Positions 17,629-25,848 of a DNA stretch of 64,000 nucleotides are shown one piece after another (positions within the stretch are counted from its first letter, which is position 1; each line of letters opens with the position of its first letter). Location: contig CAZVGZ010000011.1 in the NCBI GenBank assembly GCA_964627605.1, positions 1 through 64,000 on the forward strand. Direction: 5' to 3'. Under the pieces are notes generated by a model. That model had not been told where the DNA came from, made no database searches, and saw only the letters and a program-made list of their open reading frames with translations. Position numbers and translations under genes: made by a program. Origin of the DNA: CAZVGZ01 sp964627605 (GTDB lineage: Bacteria; Latescibacterota; MWCZ01; CAZVGZ01).

Positions 17629-19047
17629 TTAGCGCCAGTTCGGATCGTGCTCGCCTGCATGTGACATAGCAGCCTCATAACGACGGCCTGGAATCAGACG
17701 CTCGCCGTCAGAAAACCCTTCAGGACGCTCCTTCAGCTCATCAATCAGAAGCCGACGCCACATCTTGACCGGCTCCTGGTAAGCACCGTCGGAAATCAGG
17801 TTGTGCAGCTCATTCGGATCGGTAGTCAGATCGAAGAACTGCTCCTCTCCATCCCTTACTAGCCAGACAAACTTCTCCTCGCCATCTGTAACGCTCTGGT
17901 GTATTGGCGCATGCTCTAAATGCAAATGTGATCGCCAGTTAACCGACTCGCCTTTTAGCAGCGGTAGCACGCTGCGCCCTTCGACGGTATCAGGAATATC
18001 CAGACCGACCATGTCGAGGAGTGTTGGCATCACATCTTCGAGACAGACCGGTTCGTCCACCACAGACTGGGAGTTGACGCCAAACCTTTCCGGAGCGCTG
18101 ATAAGGAATGGGATGCGTGCCGACGGTTCGTAGGGAACCTGTTTTCGCCAAAAGTAGTGGTCGCCCAGCATCTCGCCGTGATCGGCCGTGAATACGATAA
18201 TCGTATTGCGTCCAGTCGTGGCGTCAATGCCGTCAATCCGGTTCAGCAGCCTGCGTAGCTGATCGTCTACGTGGTTAATTAGCCCAAAATAGCCAGCCTG
18301 AGCCGACCTCAGCCTCTCTCCTGTCAGCACCACGCGGCTAGGTGCCACATCATCCCCTATGCCGTCGTTATCAGGGGGCACCGCCCAGTCGCCGATCATC
18401 CTTTCCGGCAGATCAGCCCTCAGATAGCGGTCCATATAGAAGGCTGGGGGTTGAAGTGGCGGGTGGGGAGCGGCGAATGAGGCGGCCAAAAAGAATGGAC
18501 ACGATGGGTCGCGATCGTTAGCGAATTTCAGAGCCTGTTCCACTGTCCAGTTGGTTAGATGAAGATGCTCATCGAGATGCCATGGGCGAGCGGTCCAGTC
18601 GTTGTGCATCACTCCACCACCAAAATATCCGCCGGCATCAGGAGCACGTTCGTGCAGCCAATCCCTGTAGTCGCTGTCGTGGGTGACCATGGTGTCAAAA
18701 CCGTACCGCTTGCGCTTTGGATGCTGATGCATTCCCCGGCCGACAAGACCGGTCTGATAGCCAACGTTTTTCAGCACCTGAGGCAGTGTAAGCGGCGCGT
18801 CCCACTCTATTCCGTCGTGATAACCAACCATCCCGTGTGTAGGTGGAAACTGCCCAGAAAGCAGCGACCGCCTGGCGGCGATGCAGCTTGGGCAGGTGGA
18901 ATAAGCCCTGGAGAACCGAACACCGTTTCCTGCGATGCTGTCCATGTTGGGCGTCAGCAGGCACGGGTGGTTTTCAATACTCAGGCAGTCCCCGCGCTGC
19001 TGGTCGGTCATCAGAAAAAGTATATTGGGGCGCTCATCTGCTGCCAT
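17629..19047 (-). CDS. Sulfatase (type I, formylglycine-dependent)
   Basis: The 472-residue protein is an alkaline-phosphatase-fold sulfatase. It begins with NILFLMTDQQRGD, whose aspartate binds calcium, and has the modification motif in PSCIAARRSLLSG near residue 52. It then shows GYQTGLVGRG and the ITVFTADHGEMLGDHYFWRK-like metal motif (FTADHGEMLGDH, near 285). The key motif reads C-I-A-A-R, so the proline of the usual C-x-P-x-R is an alanine; C-x-A-x-R is tolerated by some formylglycine-generating systems. No signal peptide is seen, pointing to a cytoplasmic enzyme acting on imported sulfated sugars. No sulfatase-modifying factor is in the window. Neighbouring oxidoreductases fit sulfated-glycan catabolism. 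Confidence 0.9.
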   Translation of the reverse strand: MAADERPNILFLMTDQQRGDCLSIENHPCLLTPNMDSIAGNGVRFSRAYSTCPSCIAARRSLLSGQFPPTHGMVGYHDGIEWDAPLTLPQVLKNVGYQTGLVGRGMHQHPKRKRYGFDTMVTHDSDYRDWLHERAPDAGGYFGGGVMHNDWTARPWHLDEHLHLTNWTVEQALKFANDRDPSCPFFLAASFAAPHPPLQPPAFYMDRYLRADLPERMIGDWAVPPDNDGIGDDVAPSRVVLTGERLRSAQAGYFGLINHVDDQLRRLLNRIDGIDATTGRNTIIVFTADHGEMLGDHYFWRKQVPYEPSARIPFLISAPERFGVNSQSVVDEPVCLEDVMPTLLDMVGLDIPDTVEGRSVLPLLKGESVNWRSHLHLEHAPIHQSVTDGEEKFVWLVRDGEEQFFDLTTDPNELHNLISDGAYQEPVKMWRRLLIDELKERPEGFSDGERLIPGRRYEAAMSHAGEHDPNWR

Positions 19048-19215
19048 TTTTTGATATCTCGGTTGAGCCGTGTCGCTATTCTTAAGAGATGTCGAAAGAT
19101 CGCTTTCTGTCTAGCCGTTTATTTAGATGACGCCTGGCGACCGCCGCTGGCAACGGACGCATCTCGATCTGAGTGAGTCGGTGGTACACCTGACCGTGCC
19201 ATTAGCCATCAGACA

Positions 19216-20520
19216 TCAGTCGGCGAACGCCTGATCCAACAGCTCGCCTGTCGCTTTGACGATAGACCAACCCGCCTCAGGGGCCAATTTAGTCACCCAC
19301 GACGACTGAGCGCTATAACCACCATGCTTGATGGCTTGCGGTGTCGGGACATAGCCGATCCAACCGTTATTAAGCTGTCCCACCAAGTTGACCCTCGCAG
19401 GAGATTTTTCTTTCATCGCTAGTCCGAACTCGCAGTATAGTTCTGCGGCGTTCAACAGCAGCGCCGCGTCACCAATTCTCACCACACTCACAGGGGCGGT
19501 GACTGGACTCTTCTCTTTGAGCATCCGATCCCAATCCGCCTTACTTTTTTTAAAAAATTCCAACATGCCACTGCCAAAATGGGAGAACTCACTCGCCTCA
19601 TCCCACGGTCGGATCGGAATCTCCAGCTCTTCTCTCTCCAGCCTCAGCTTTGGCGACTCCATCGGTTTCGTCTGCTGGGCAATTACTCTCAAAATCTCTC
19701 CGCCGAGGCACTGTCCCGAACGAAGAAGCCCCGATTCACCACGCCACGGCTGTTGAGCGTCTCTGTTGTCCTCCATGATGCTCGGCGCGGTGTTGCCAGC
19801 GGCACCGGTAAGATATACAACGCCAACATCATCCCCTAGCACCCCACGCAGCACTCGTCTGACTTCACCAGGGATGTCAGCACTGTAGAAACTCTCACCC
19901 TCAACACTGTTTGGGTGAGTGGAGAAAGAGGTCATTACCAGCTTGACAGAATCACTGTCAGGGCGACGAGCGAAAACCACGCTTACGCTGCCGTCGCGGG
20001 GCCCTTCAATCCCAACAAAATCCTCAAACCAGCTGCCGTAGTACATGTGGCATCCACCATCCTCCCTGAGACCGCGCCGGTTCCACCCCATCTGATCTAT
20101 GTGACCGGTTCCGGCATACACATCCACGTCGTCAAGATCGTCAATCGCCGATGACACGCTCTCAACAACCGCCTGCTCAAGCGACTCGATAAACTCTGGA
20201 TCGGCTTTCCCGACGATCCTGTCGGTAGTACATGGGGCAACATGGGTGTGTGTCGCGGAGATCAGAACTCTGTCCGCGCTAATCGCGCACTTCTCCGCGC
20301 ACTTCTCCGCGCACTTATTGCGCAATCTGCGCGCCAGCGCCTCGGGTATCATACAGACATCTACCGAGATGACCGCTACCTTGAGGTCACCGTCGCTTAG
20401 CATCGCTACGTTGACGGTGAGTGGATCGCGGGTGTATTCGCCTAACCGTTCGTGCATCTGCCCCAAGAGCGGCAGCGGTTTTGATGGGGTTATATCTCGC
20501 CAAGCTGTCCCAATTTTCAT
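19216..20520 (-). CDS. Neutral/alkaline ceramidase-like hydrolase
   Basis: The 434-residue protein resembles the N-terminal catalytic domain of neutral ceramidases and many related bacterial proteins. Landmarks are the opening IGTAWRDITPSKPLPLLGQ, the metal-binding ATHTHVAP near residue 95, FSTHPNS near 205, and YLTGAAGNTAP near 248. True ceramidases have a long C-terminal domain and a signal peptide, which are absent, so a cytoplasmic amidase or esterase with another substrate is likely. Residues 68-77 contain an in-frame expansion KCAEKCAEKCAI, produced by a 12-base tandem repeat in the DNA, in a loop that is normally about VAEATGI-like. It lies 43 bases downstream of the DegT aminotransferase and upstream of the sulfatase. 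Confidence 0.78.
   Translation of the reverse strand: MKIGTAWRDITPSKPLPLLGQMHERLGEYTRDPLTVNVAMLSDGDLKVAVISVDVCMIPEALARRLRNKCAEKCAEKCAISADRVLISATHTHVAPCTTDRIVGKADPEFIESLEQAVVESVSSAIDDLDDVDVYAGTGHIDQMGWNRRGLREDGGCHMYYGSWFEDFVGIEGPRDGSVSVVFARRPDSDSVKLVMTSFSTHPNSVEGESFYSADIPGEVRRVLRGVLGDDVGVVYLTGAAGNTAPSIMEDNRDAQQPWRGESGLLRSGQCLGGEILRVIAQQTKPMESPKLRLEREELEIPIRPWDEASEFSHFGSGMLEFFKKSKADWDRMLKEKSPVTAPVSVVRIGDAALLLNAAELYCEFGLAMKEKSPARVNLVGQLNNGWIGYVPTPQAIKHGGYSAQSSWVTKLAPEAGWSIVKATGELLDQAFAD
20284..20316. repeat. 12-base tandem repeat inside the ceramidase-like gene
   Basis: CGCGCACTTCTC occurs twice in full and a third time in part (CGCGCACTT). It encodes repeated K-C-A-E on the minus strand. The minus-strand repeat unit contains TGCGC, the same pentamer seen in the upstream region of the Gfo/Idh/MocA gene and in the GDPD gene. 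Confidence 0.8.
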
Positions 20521-20562
20521 CGTCTGTATACCTTTCTAACGCATTCGTCCGCGCAGTTTTCC

Positions 20563-21846
20563 CTACACCGATTCCAAAGGAACATTCTCAAGCTGCCCGA
20601 ACACTTTTGACACCGCCGCCGCCAGTGCATCTACCTGCTCCGAGCCGTTTGGCGGACGATGGTTGTTGATGTCCCAGAGACAGGTGTCGATGCAGTTTTG
20701 AGCGACCGGCCACTGGGAGAGATCGTACGACAGGCTATCTCGCCCGTGGCTTTTCCAAGGCTCACCGCCTCCGAAAGCATCCTTCGCCTGAAAAACCGAG
20801 TGCGCTGGCAACAGCCAGTTCGCCAAAGAGACCGACACCCCTTCGGCCTTTAGTGCGGCGACGACACCTTGTGTCAGTTTGCGAAGTGACACTCCCAACT
20901 GTTCAGCGCAGACCGGATCGGCTCTGAGGACGTAGGCGTAGCCGTTGGTTCGGCGCTGTCGTGACGAGTATGACCGCACCAGGTTTGGCGTGTCTTCAAG
21001 CAGGCCATCAAGCCTGTCCCAGTTCTTTTGGGCCGCTATGTTGTTGTCGCTGAGTTTCCTCAGTTGACCAAGAGCGAACGCTGCGGCTAAGTCCGATGTG
21101 CGGTACATCCATCCCAAACCGTAGTCGTGGTAGTCTCGTCCGGCATATGGGGGACGCATATCTGAAAAACTGGTCACCGCTTTGCCCATGTCAAACTTTT
21201 GCGGATCGTCGGTCACGAACAGCCCGCCCTCGCCTCCACAAAGGTTTTTATTCTGATTGAGACTGAATGCCGCGACATCGCCGATGGTGCCGACTTTATT
21301 GCCGTTATAAGTCGCCCCATGGGCCTGACAGGCATCTTCAATCATAGCCAAGTTGTGCTTTTTCGCGATCTTGAGTATCTCGTCCATGTCGCATGCGACA
21401 CCCCAGTAGTGGACCGCCAGTATCGCTTTTGTGCGATCGGTGATCGCCGCTTCGATCAGGCTTGGGTCCATCTGCATAGAATCCCACTCAACGTCGACAA
21501 ACACCGGGATCGCATGGTGGTGGAGGATGCAGGTGGCGCTGCTGGTCCACGATAGCGCCGTGGTTATCACCTCATCGCCAGGACTGAGACCACATGCCGC
21601 GACGCACATATGCAGCGCTGCTGTGCCACTGTTTGTCGCCATACAGAACTTGTTGCCGTTCCACTCTGCAAACTCGTCCTGAAGCATCTGCGCGTGGGGG
21701 CCGAACGCGTGGCTGTCCTGCCTCAAAGACGCCAACACCAATGTTTCGTCTTCCTTTGTGATTTTGGGCCAGGTGCGAAACTCCAAGTCCTGTGGCACGG
21801 CAGGTGATCCGCCATTGATTGCCAATGTGTCTGCGGCGACGGCCAT
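20563..21846 (-). CDS. DegT/DnrJ/EryC1/StrS-type aminotransferase
   Basis: A fold-type I PLP enzyme of the sugar aminotransferase family that makes amino sugars from keto sugars. Landmarks include FGPHAQMLQDEFAEW, the NSGTAALHMCVAACGLSPGDEVI segment, EDACQAHGATY, and the PLP lysine in FSLNQNKNLCGGEGG. An ATG at 21846 preceded by GGAG about eight bases upstream is the likeliest start; an in-frame TTG 24 bases earlier is less convincing. The first residues (LAINGGSPAVP) match the common start of catabolic-type DegT proteins. It heads the minus-strand series with the ceramidase-like and sulfatase genes. The substrate is not known. Confidence 0.9.
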   Translation of the reverse strand: MAVAADTLAINGGSPAVPQDLEFRTWPKITKEDETLVLASLRQDSHAFGPHAQMLQDEFAEWNGNKFCMATNSGTAALHMCVAACGLSPGDEVITTALSWTSSATCILHHHAIPVFVDVEWDSMQMDPSLIEAAITDRTKAILAVHYWGVACDMDEILKIAKKHNLAMIEDACQAHGATYNGNKVGTIGDVAAFSLNQNKNLCGGEGGLFVTDDPQKFDMGKAVTSFSDMRPPYAGRDYHDYGLGWMYRTSDLAAAFALGQLRKLSDNNIAAQKNWDRLDGLLEDTPNLVRSYSSRQRRTNGYAYVLRADPVCAEQLGVSLRKLTQGVVAALKAEGVSVSLANWLLPAHSVFQAKDAFGGGEPWKSHGRDSLSYDLSQWPVAQNCIDTCLWDINNHRPPNGSEQVDALAAAVSKVFGQLENVPLESV

Positions 21847-22167
21847 TATGCTTGCTCCAATCTGCGACAAGTGGATCGTGGACGATTTGCGCCCCTAAAT
21901 ATGCGTTGTCACACCGGACCACCCAACCACTCAAGGCGATATTGGCCTCGCGATCTGGACGTCACCTCTGGCGGCTGAACTGTTGGCAGGCACCATCATC
22001 TGACATCCAGAAATGCGAAACTGACTCTCGTTGATGGTTTTTGACAGAGTGCGGGATTTGATTCGCGCTTACACCTGCTCATCACAATCCCGCCCTTAAT
22101 CCAAATTCAATTTCTCTGATCTGACGGTAGATACATCCTTAAGTGGCAAGTTCTCACATTCAGCGCC

Positions 22168-22197
22168 TTGACGTACTACCCGGGATTTCAGTATCAT
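22168..22197 (+). promoter_or_regulatory. Sigma-70-like promoter of groES-groEL
   Basis: A -35 box TTGACG (22168-22173) and a -10 box TATCAT (22192-22197) are separated by 18 bases. The predicted transcription start near 22204 places the CIRCE element directly at the start of the transcript. The rest of the 21847-22304 gap shows no gene. Confidence 0.7.
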
Positions 22198-22210
22198 TTT
22201 GCGAGGGGTA

Positions 22211-22237
22211 TTAGCACTCGTAGAGGCTGAGTGCTAA
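22211..22237 (+). promoter_or_regulatory. CIRCE operator (HrcA binding site)
   Basis: TTAGCACTC (22211-22219), nine bases, GAGTGCTAA (22229-22237) matches the CIRCE consensus exactly. It is followed 68 bases later by groES. HrcA, not encoded in this window, would repress groESL from here and release it on heat shock. Confidence 0.97.
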
Positions 22238-22304
22238 CAGCCACACCAGTTTCGATTACAATCCATCTAGTGACCGATCACCTTTTGAAGGAGGCACGCG
22301 TGCT

Positions 22305-22592
22305 ATGAACATCCGTCCGTTAGGAGACCGGGTGCTCGTTAAAGCCAGTGATGCGGCTGAGCAGGAGCGGGGAGGGATCATTATTCCCGATACCGCCCAA
22401 GAGAAACCACAGCAAGGCGAAATCGTAGCGGTTGGCCCCGGAAAAAGGGGCGACAACGGCGAGCTGCTGCCTATGAACGTCAAAGTTGGCGAGACGATCC
22501 TCTACGGTAAATATGGAGGCACAGAAGTCAAGCTCGACGGCGAAGAGTATCTCATTATGTCCGAAAACGACATCTACGGAGTTATTGCGTAG
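22305..22592 (+). CDS. groES: Co-chaperonin GroES
   Basis: GroES forms the seven-subunit lid of the GroEL folding chamber in the cytoplasm. The 95 residues are the family length, with NIRPLGDRVLVK at the start, the mobile loop around residues 17-32 (EQERGGIIIPDT), and the GEIVAVGPGK segment. A strong GGAGG precedes the ATG. It is cotranscribed with groEL, 50 bases downstream, from the promoter and CIRCE at 22168-22237. Confidence 0.98.
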   Translation: MNIRPLGDRVLVKASDAAEQERGGIIIPDTAQEKPQQGEIVAVGPGKRGDNGELLPMNVKVGETILYGKYGGTEVKLDGEEYLIMSENDIYGVIA

Positions 22593-22642
22593 TAGACTGA
22601 ATCCCGGCCCGTCCTATGGATGGGCTATAGGAGCGAGAATTC

Positions 22643-24253
22643 ATGGCTAAACAACTTGCATACGACGCCAGCGCGCGCGATCACTTGCGTGCTGGTCTCA
22701 ACAAGCTGGCCGACGCGGTCAAAGTGACTTTGGGCCCGAAAGGCCGCAACGTCGTCCTCGACAAAAAATGGGGCAGCCCCACGATCACCAAAGACGGCGT
22801 CACAGTCGCCAAAGAGATCGAGCTTGAAGGTGCCTTCGAGAACATGGGTGCCCAGATGGTCAAAGAGGTGGCTTCCAAAACCTCCGATGTCGCTGGCGAC
22901 GGAACCACCACCGCCACGGTGTTGGCTCAAGCCATCTACAATCAGGGGCTCAAAAACGTCACCGCTGGCACCGACCCAATGGAGCTCAAGCGCGGCATCG
23001 ACGCCGCCACAGAAGCTCTGATTGGCGCGATTCGCGAGACGAGCCGTGAGGTTGCTGGCAAGGAAGAGATAGCTTCGGTCGCAGCGATCTCCGCCAACAA
23101 CGACCAGGAGATCGGTGATCTAATCTCCGACGCCATGGAGAAGGTTGGCAAGGACGGCGTGATCACCGTTGAAGAGGCGAAGTCGATTGAGACGAACCTA
23201 GATGTGGTCGAGGGCATGCAGTTCGATCGTGGCTATATCTCGCCCTACTTCGTCACCGATCCAGAGTCCATGGAAGTGAACATGGAAAACCCCTACATCC
23301 TCATCCACGACAAAAAAATTAGTGCGATGAGCGACCTGATGCAGATCATCACAAAAGTGGCACAGATGGGCAAAACGCTGATCATCATCGCTGAGGATAT
23401 TGAGGGCGAGGCGCTGGCGACGTTGGTCGTAAACAAGATTCAAGGCCGTCTACAGGCCGCGGCCATCAAAGCTCCAGGCTTCGGCGACCGTCGCACTGCG
23501 ATGCTCGAAGATATCGCGGTCCTCACTGGCGGACGGGTGATCTCCGAAGATGCGGGTTTCAAGCTGGAAAACGCCACATTGGATGATCTCGGACAGGCAA
23601 AAAACGTGACCATCGACAAGGACAACACCACGGTCATTGAAGGCGGTGGGACCTCTGACGCCATCAAAGGTCGCGTCAATCAGATTCGCAAGCAGATTGA
23701 CGAGACCACCTCCGACTACGATCGCGAAAAACTCCAAGAGCGTCTGGCCAAGCTGGCTGGCGGTGTGGCTGTCATTAACGTTGGTGCCGCAACCGAGACG
23801 GAGATGAAAGAGAAGAAAGCCCGCGTGGAAGATGCTCTTCACGCCACACGCGCTGCTGTGGAAGAGGGTATCGTTCCTGGCGGTGGCGTCGCACTGATTC
23901 GCGGCTCAGCTGCGGTCGATGCGCTGACTCTTGAAGGCGACCAGGCAATCGGCACGCAGATAGTACGTCATGCTATCGAAGAGCCGCTTCGTCAGATCGC
24001 ATTTAACGCAGGTCACGAGGGTGCCATCGTTCTTCAGAAGGTGTCTGAGGGTTCCGATGGGTTCGGCTTCAACGCGCTCACCGAAGAGTACGGTGACTTG
24101 GTGGAGCAGGGCGTGATCGACCCGATGAAGGTTGTCCGCACAGCGCTGGAGAACGCAGCGTCCATCTCCGGTCTGCTTCTGACGACCGAGTGTATGATTA
24201 CTGACCTACCAGAAGAAGAAGCTCCGGCTGCCCCAGGTGGGGGGATGTACTAG
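22643..24253 (+). CDS. groEL: Chaperonin GroEL
   Basis: The 536-residue protein is GroEL, which folds non-native proteins in an ATP-driven double ring. The family motifs are all present: TLGPKGRNVVLDKKWGSPTITKDG near residue 30, the ATP site VAGDGTTTAT near 85, the catalytic-aspartate region, and AAVEEGIVPGGGVAL near 405. The C-terminus ends GGGMY in place of a long GGM repeat. It follows groES by 50 bases and is closed by a terminator. The protein is a useful marker for placing the organism. Confidence 0.99.
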   Translation: MAKQLAYDASARDHLRAGLNKLADAVKVTLGPKGRNVVLDKKWGSPTITKDGVTVAKEIELEGAFENMGAQMVKEVASKTSDVAGDGTTTATVLAQAIYNQGLKNVTAGTDPMELKRGIDAATEALIGAIRETSREVAGKEEIASVAAISANNDQEIGDLISDAMEKVGKDGVITVEEAKSIETNLDVVEGMQFDRGYISPYFVTDPESMEVNMENPYILIHDKKISAMSDLMQIITKVAQMGKTLIIIAEDIEGEALATLVVNKIQGRLQAAAIKAPGFGDRRTAMLEDIAVLTGGRVISEDAGFKLENATLDDLGQAKNVTIDKDNTTVIEGGGTSDAIKGRVNQIRKQIDETTSDYDREKLQERLAKLAGGVAVINVGAATETEMKEKKARVEDALHATRAAVEEGIVPGGGVALIRGSAAVDALTLEGDQAIGTQIVRHAIEEPLRQIAFNAGHEGAIVLQKVSEGSDGFGFNALTEEYGDLVEQGVIDPMKVVRTALENAASISGLLLTTECMITDLPEEEAPAAPGGGMY

Positions 24254-24284
24254 ACCGCAGCTTTAGATAATACCACCTGATCAA

Positions 24285-24326
24285 AAGACCCCCACCGGAT
24301 TTGCGTCCTGTGGGGATCTTTTTTTG
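24285..24326 (+). terminator. Rho-independent terminator of groESL
   Basis: An imperfect stem with CCCCAC pairing with GTGGGG, extended by AGA/TCT across one mismatch, encloses a loop of about 14 bases and runs into TCTTTTTTT. It lies about 35 bases after the groEL stop. Confidence 0.85.
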
Positions 24327-24443
24327 GTTTGGCATCTGAGATCTGTCAGCTGGACAATCAGTGATGAAGATTCATCCGCGAATCAACTGATCGGCGAGCC
24401 CGAGAGGTTTGGAGGACGCGCGATACACGGGCGGTTGGTCCGC

Positions 24444-24478
24444 AAATGGCGCCGCGAGTAGTACACTGGGCGCCATTT
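24444..24478. repeat. Perfect 10-base inverted repeat
   Basis: AAATGGCGCC (24444-24453) and GGCGCCATTT (24469-24478) are perfect inverted copies around a 15-base loop. No U-tract follows on either strand. It sits between the groESL terminator and the FG-GAP remnant, and could have been the terminator of that remnant or an operator. Confidence 0.5.
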
Positions 24479-24523
24479 CGGTCTGTCGGAATGGTGTGAG
24501 TCGGGGCATGCCTGCCCAATCAG

Positions 24524-24985
24524 CTACCGAACCAACACCATCCGACGCGTCAATGCCCGTTCCTGCGTAGTGAGCCGATAGAGATAGGCCCTGCTGGCCA
24601 CTGGACGTCCCAGATCGTCAGTGCCACGATGATATGGTGCCCAGCGCTCTGGACACGATTGACCAACCTGCGAACGCGCTGGCCGAAGATGTTGTAGATT
24701 ACCAGCGACACGTGTCGATCGGCAGCGACGGAGTAGCTAATCGTCGTGCTGGGGTTAAATGGGTTTGGGTGGTTGTCAGGCGGCATTTTTGCCACCTGAA
24801 GAAGGTTGTCGATGGAAACAGGACCTAGGGTGAAATCATAATGGTATGCCGAACCAGAGCCTGTGCCATTGGCATCACCTGCATATGCTCCGATCACCGC
24901 GATACTCCCGGCTACCGAAACAGATTGACCAAAATGGTCATCGACTCCACCATCGGCGGCCAAGAGTTTCCGTTGTTCGATCGTC
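24524..24985 (-). pseudogene. Remnant of a secreted FG-GAP protein with C-terminal sorting domain
   Basis: On the minus strand the frame reads RKLLAADGGVDDHFGQS and SIAVIGAYAGDANGTGSGSAY, one FG-GAP repeat. It then reads NHPNPFNPSTTISYSV and VIYNIFGQRVRRLVN, the start of a T9SS-like/FlgD-like sorting domain. After AGHHIIV the correct continuation moves to another frame: GTDDLGRPVASRAYLYRL then TTQERALTRRMVLVR, ending at TAG 24524-24526. So there is a frameshift near 24630, and the whole N-terminal region is missing. At about 24975 the sequence switches to an unrelated coding fragment on the other strand. It is a decayed relative of the two large secreted proteins at 51.5-62.8 kb. Confidence 0.8.
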
Positions 24986-25188
24986 CTGATTATCCGCCTG
25001 AAGGCCACGGCGTGCTCTACCAAAACAAGCATCAGTTCGAGAAGCGAGTTGCTGTGGACATACCCGCTGGTGCAACCCGCTTGGCGGTTACGAGCATTAA
25101 CGCCAAAGGTGGGTGGGCGGTCGCTCTGCGTTTGACAGACTACGATGGGTACCCGCTGCCGGACGTCACGTTCCGGTTGGCGGAATAG
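24976..25188 (+). pseudogene. C-terminal fragment of an unrecognised protein
   Basis: About 70 residues, from LFDRPDYPPEGHGVLYQNKH to DVTFRLAE and a stop, have the composition of a real beta-rich domain end (RVAVDIPAGATRLAVTS, WAVALRLTDYDGYPL). The upstream part of this frame is antisense to the FG-GAP remnant, so no proper start remains. It looks like the 3' end of a gene cut off by a rearrangement. The family was not recognised. Confidence 0.45.
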
Positions 25189-25206
25189 GCTCTATGGCGA
25201 CACAGG

Positions 25207-25815
25207 CTACAGCCTTGGAATCCCCACCAACCACCTGACCCAGCGTCCAATAAACTTAGAATCTATCGACGTATGGACCGGTAACAGGAGGTGCTTATGA
25301 AGCCAGCCTCGCACCGGTCCCGGCAAACCAAACAGCGACGGCGAGTAGCGGTTGACGCCGACCCAAATCTGGAACTTGTCCTCCACCCACCTGCATCCCA
25401 ACTCCATATACCCGTCCCCGACACAGGACGAATGCACCAGGGGCCCGCCCTTAAGATCAAACCTGACTGTGGCCCTCTCTTTTGTGGCGCTAATCGTTAC
25501 CGGCGAAAACCGCGCTAACAACAGGTTCGTCAATCGAAAATGAATGTCAACACTATCGTCCATCCATACGATGTGAAGGAGCTGGTGGCTCGCTGGTTGG
25601 AGGAACCGCAAATACCTGGCGGCGAATGTGATGATGAGCGTCTGCGTTATCTCAAGCGACCTGCTCAACTGCCCGACAGGCACATCGGCCCAGTTACACA
25701 GCGTTGTGCGTCCGATGTCGTCCGAATAGGAGTGGCTTTGCCTCAGTACGGCTGACGGCGGGATACCGCTGGTTCTGATCCTCTTGGGATCGTCTATCAC
25801 TATAGGAGTAGGCAT
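25207..25815 (-). CDS. Hypothetical protein
   Basis: The 202-residue frame starts at ATG 25815 and was not matched to a known family. It has an amphipathic composition with no signal peptide or long membrane segment. A stretch around residues 60-75 (TLIITFAARYLRFLQ) and a C-terminal basic and aromatic part (VRGWLHKHLLLPVHTS, KFIGRWVRWLVG) are notable. No clear ribosome binding site precedes it, but TTATTTTATA lies just upstream. The gap to the divergent GDPD gene is only 33 bases. It could be a genuine lineage-specific gene, or a longer gene that has lost sequence in this decaying region. Confidence 0.5.
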   Translation of the reverse strand: MPTPIVIDDPKRIRTSGIPPSAVLRQSHSYSDDIGRTTLCNWADVPVGQLSRSLEITQTLIITFAARYLRFLQPASHQLLHIVWMDDSVDIHFRLTNLLLARFSPVTISATKERATVRFDLKGGPLVHSSCVGDGYMELGCRWVEDKFQIWVGVNRYSPSLFGLPGPVRGWLHKHLLLPVHTSIDSKFIGRWVRWLVGIPRL

Positions 25816-25848
25816 AGCGGTATAAAATAACGAACTTGGACAGGTTTT

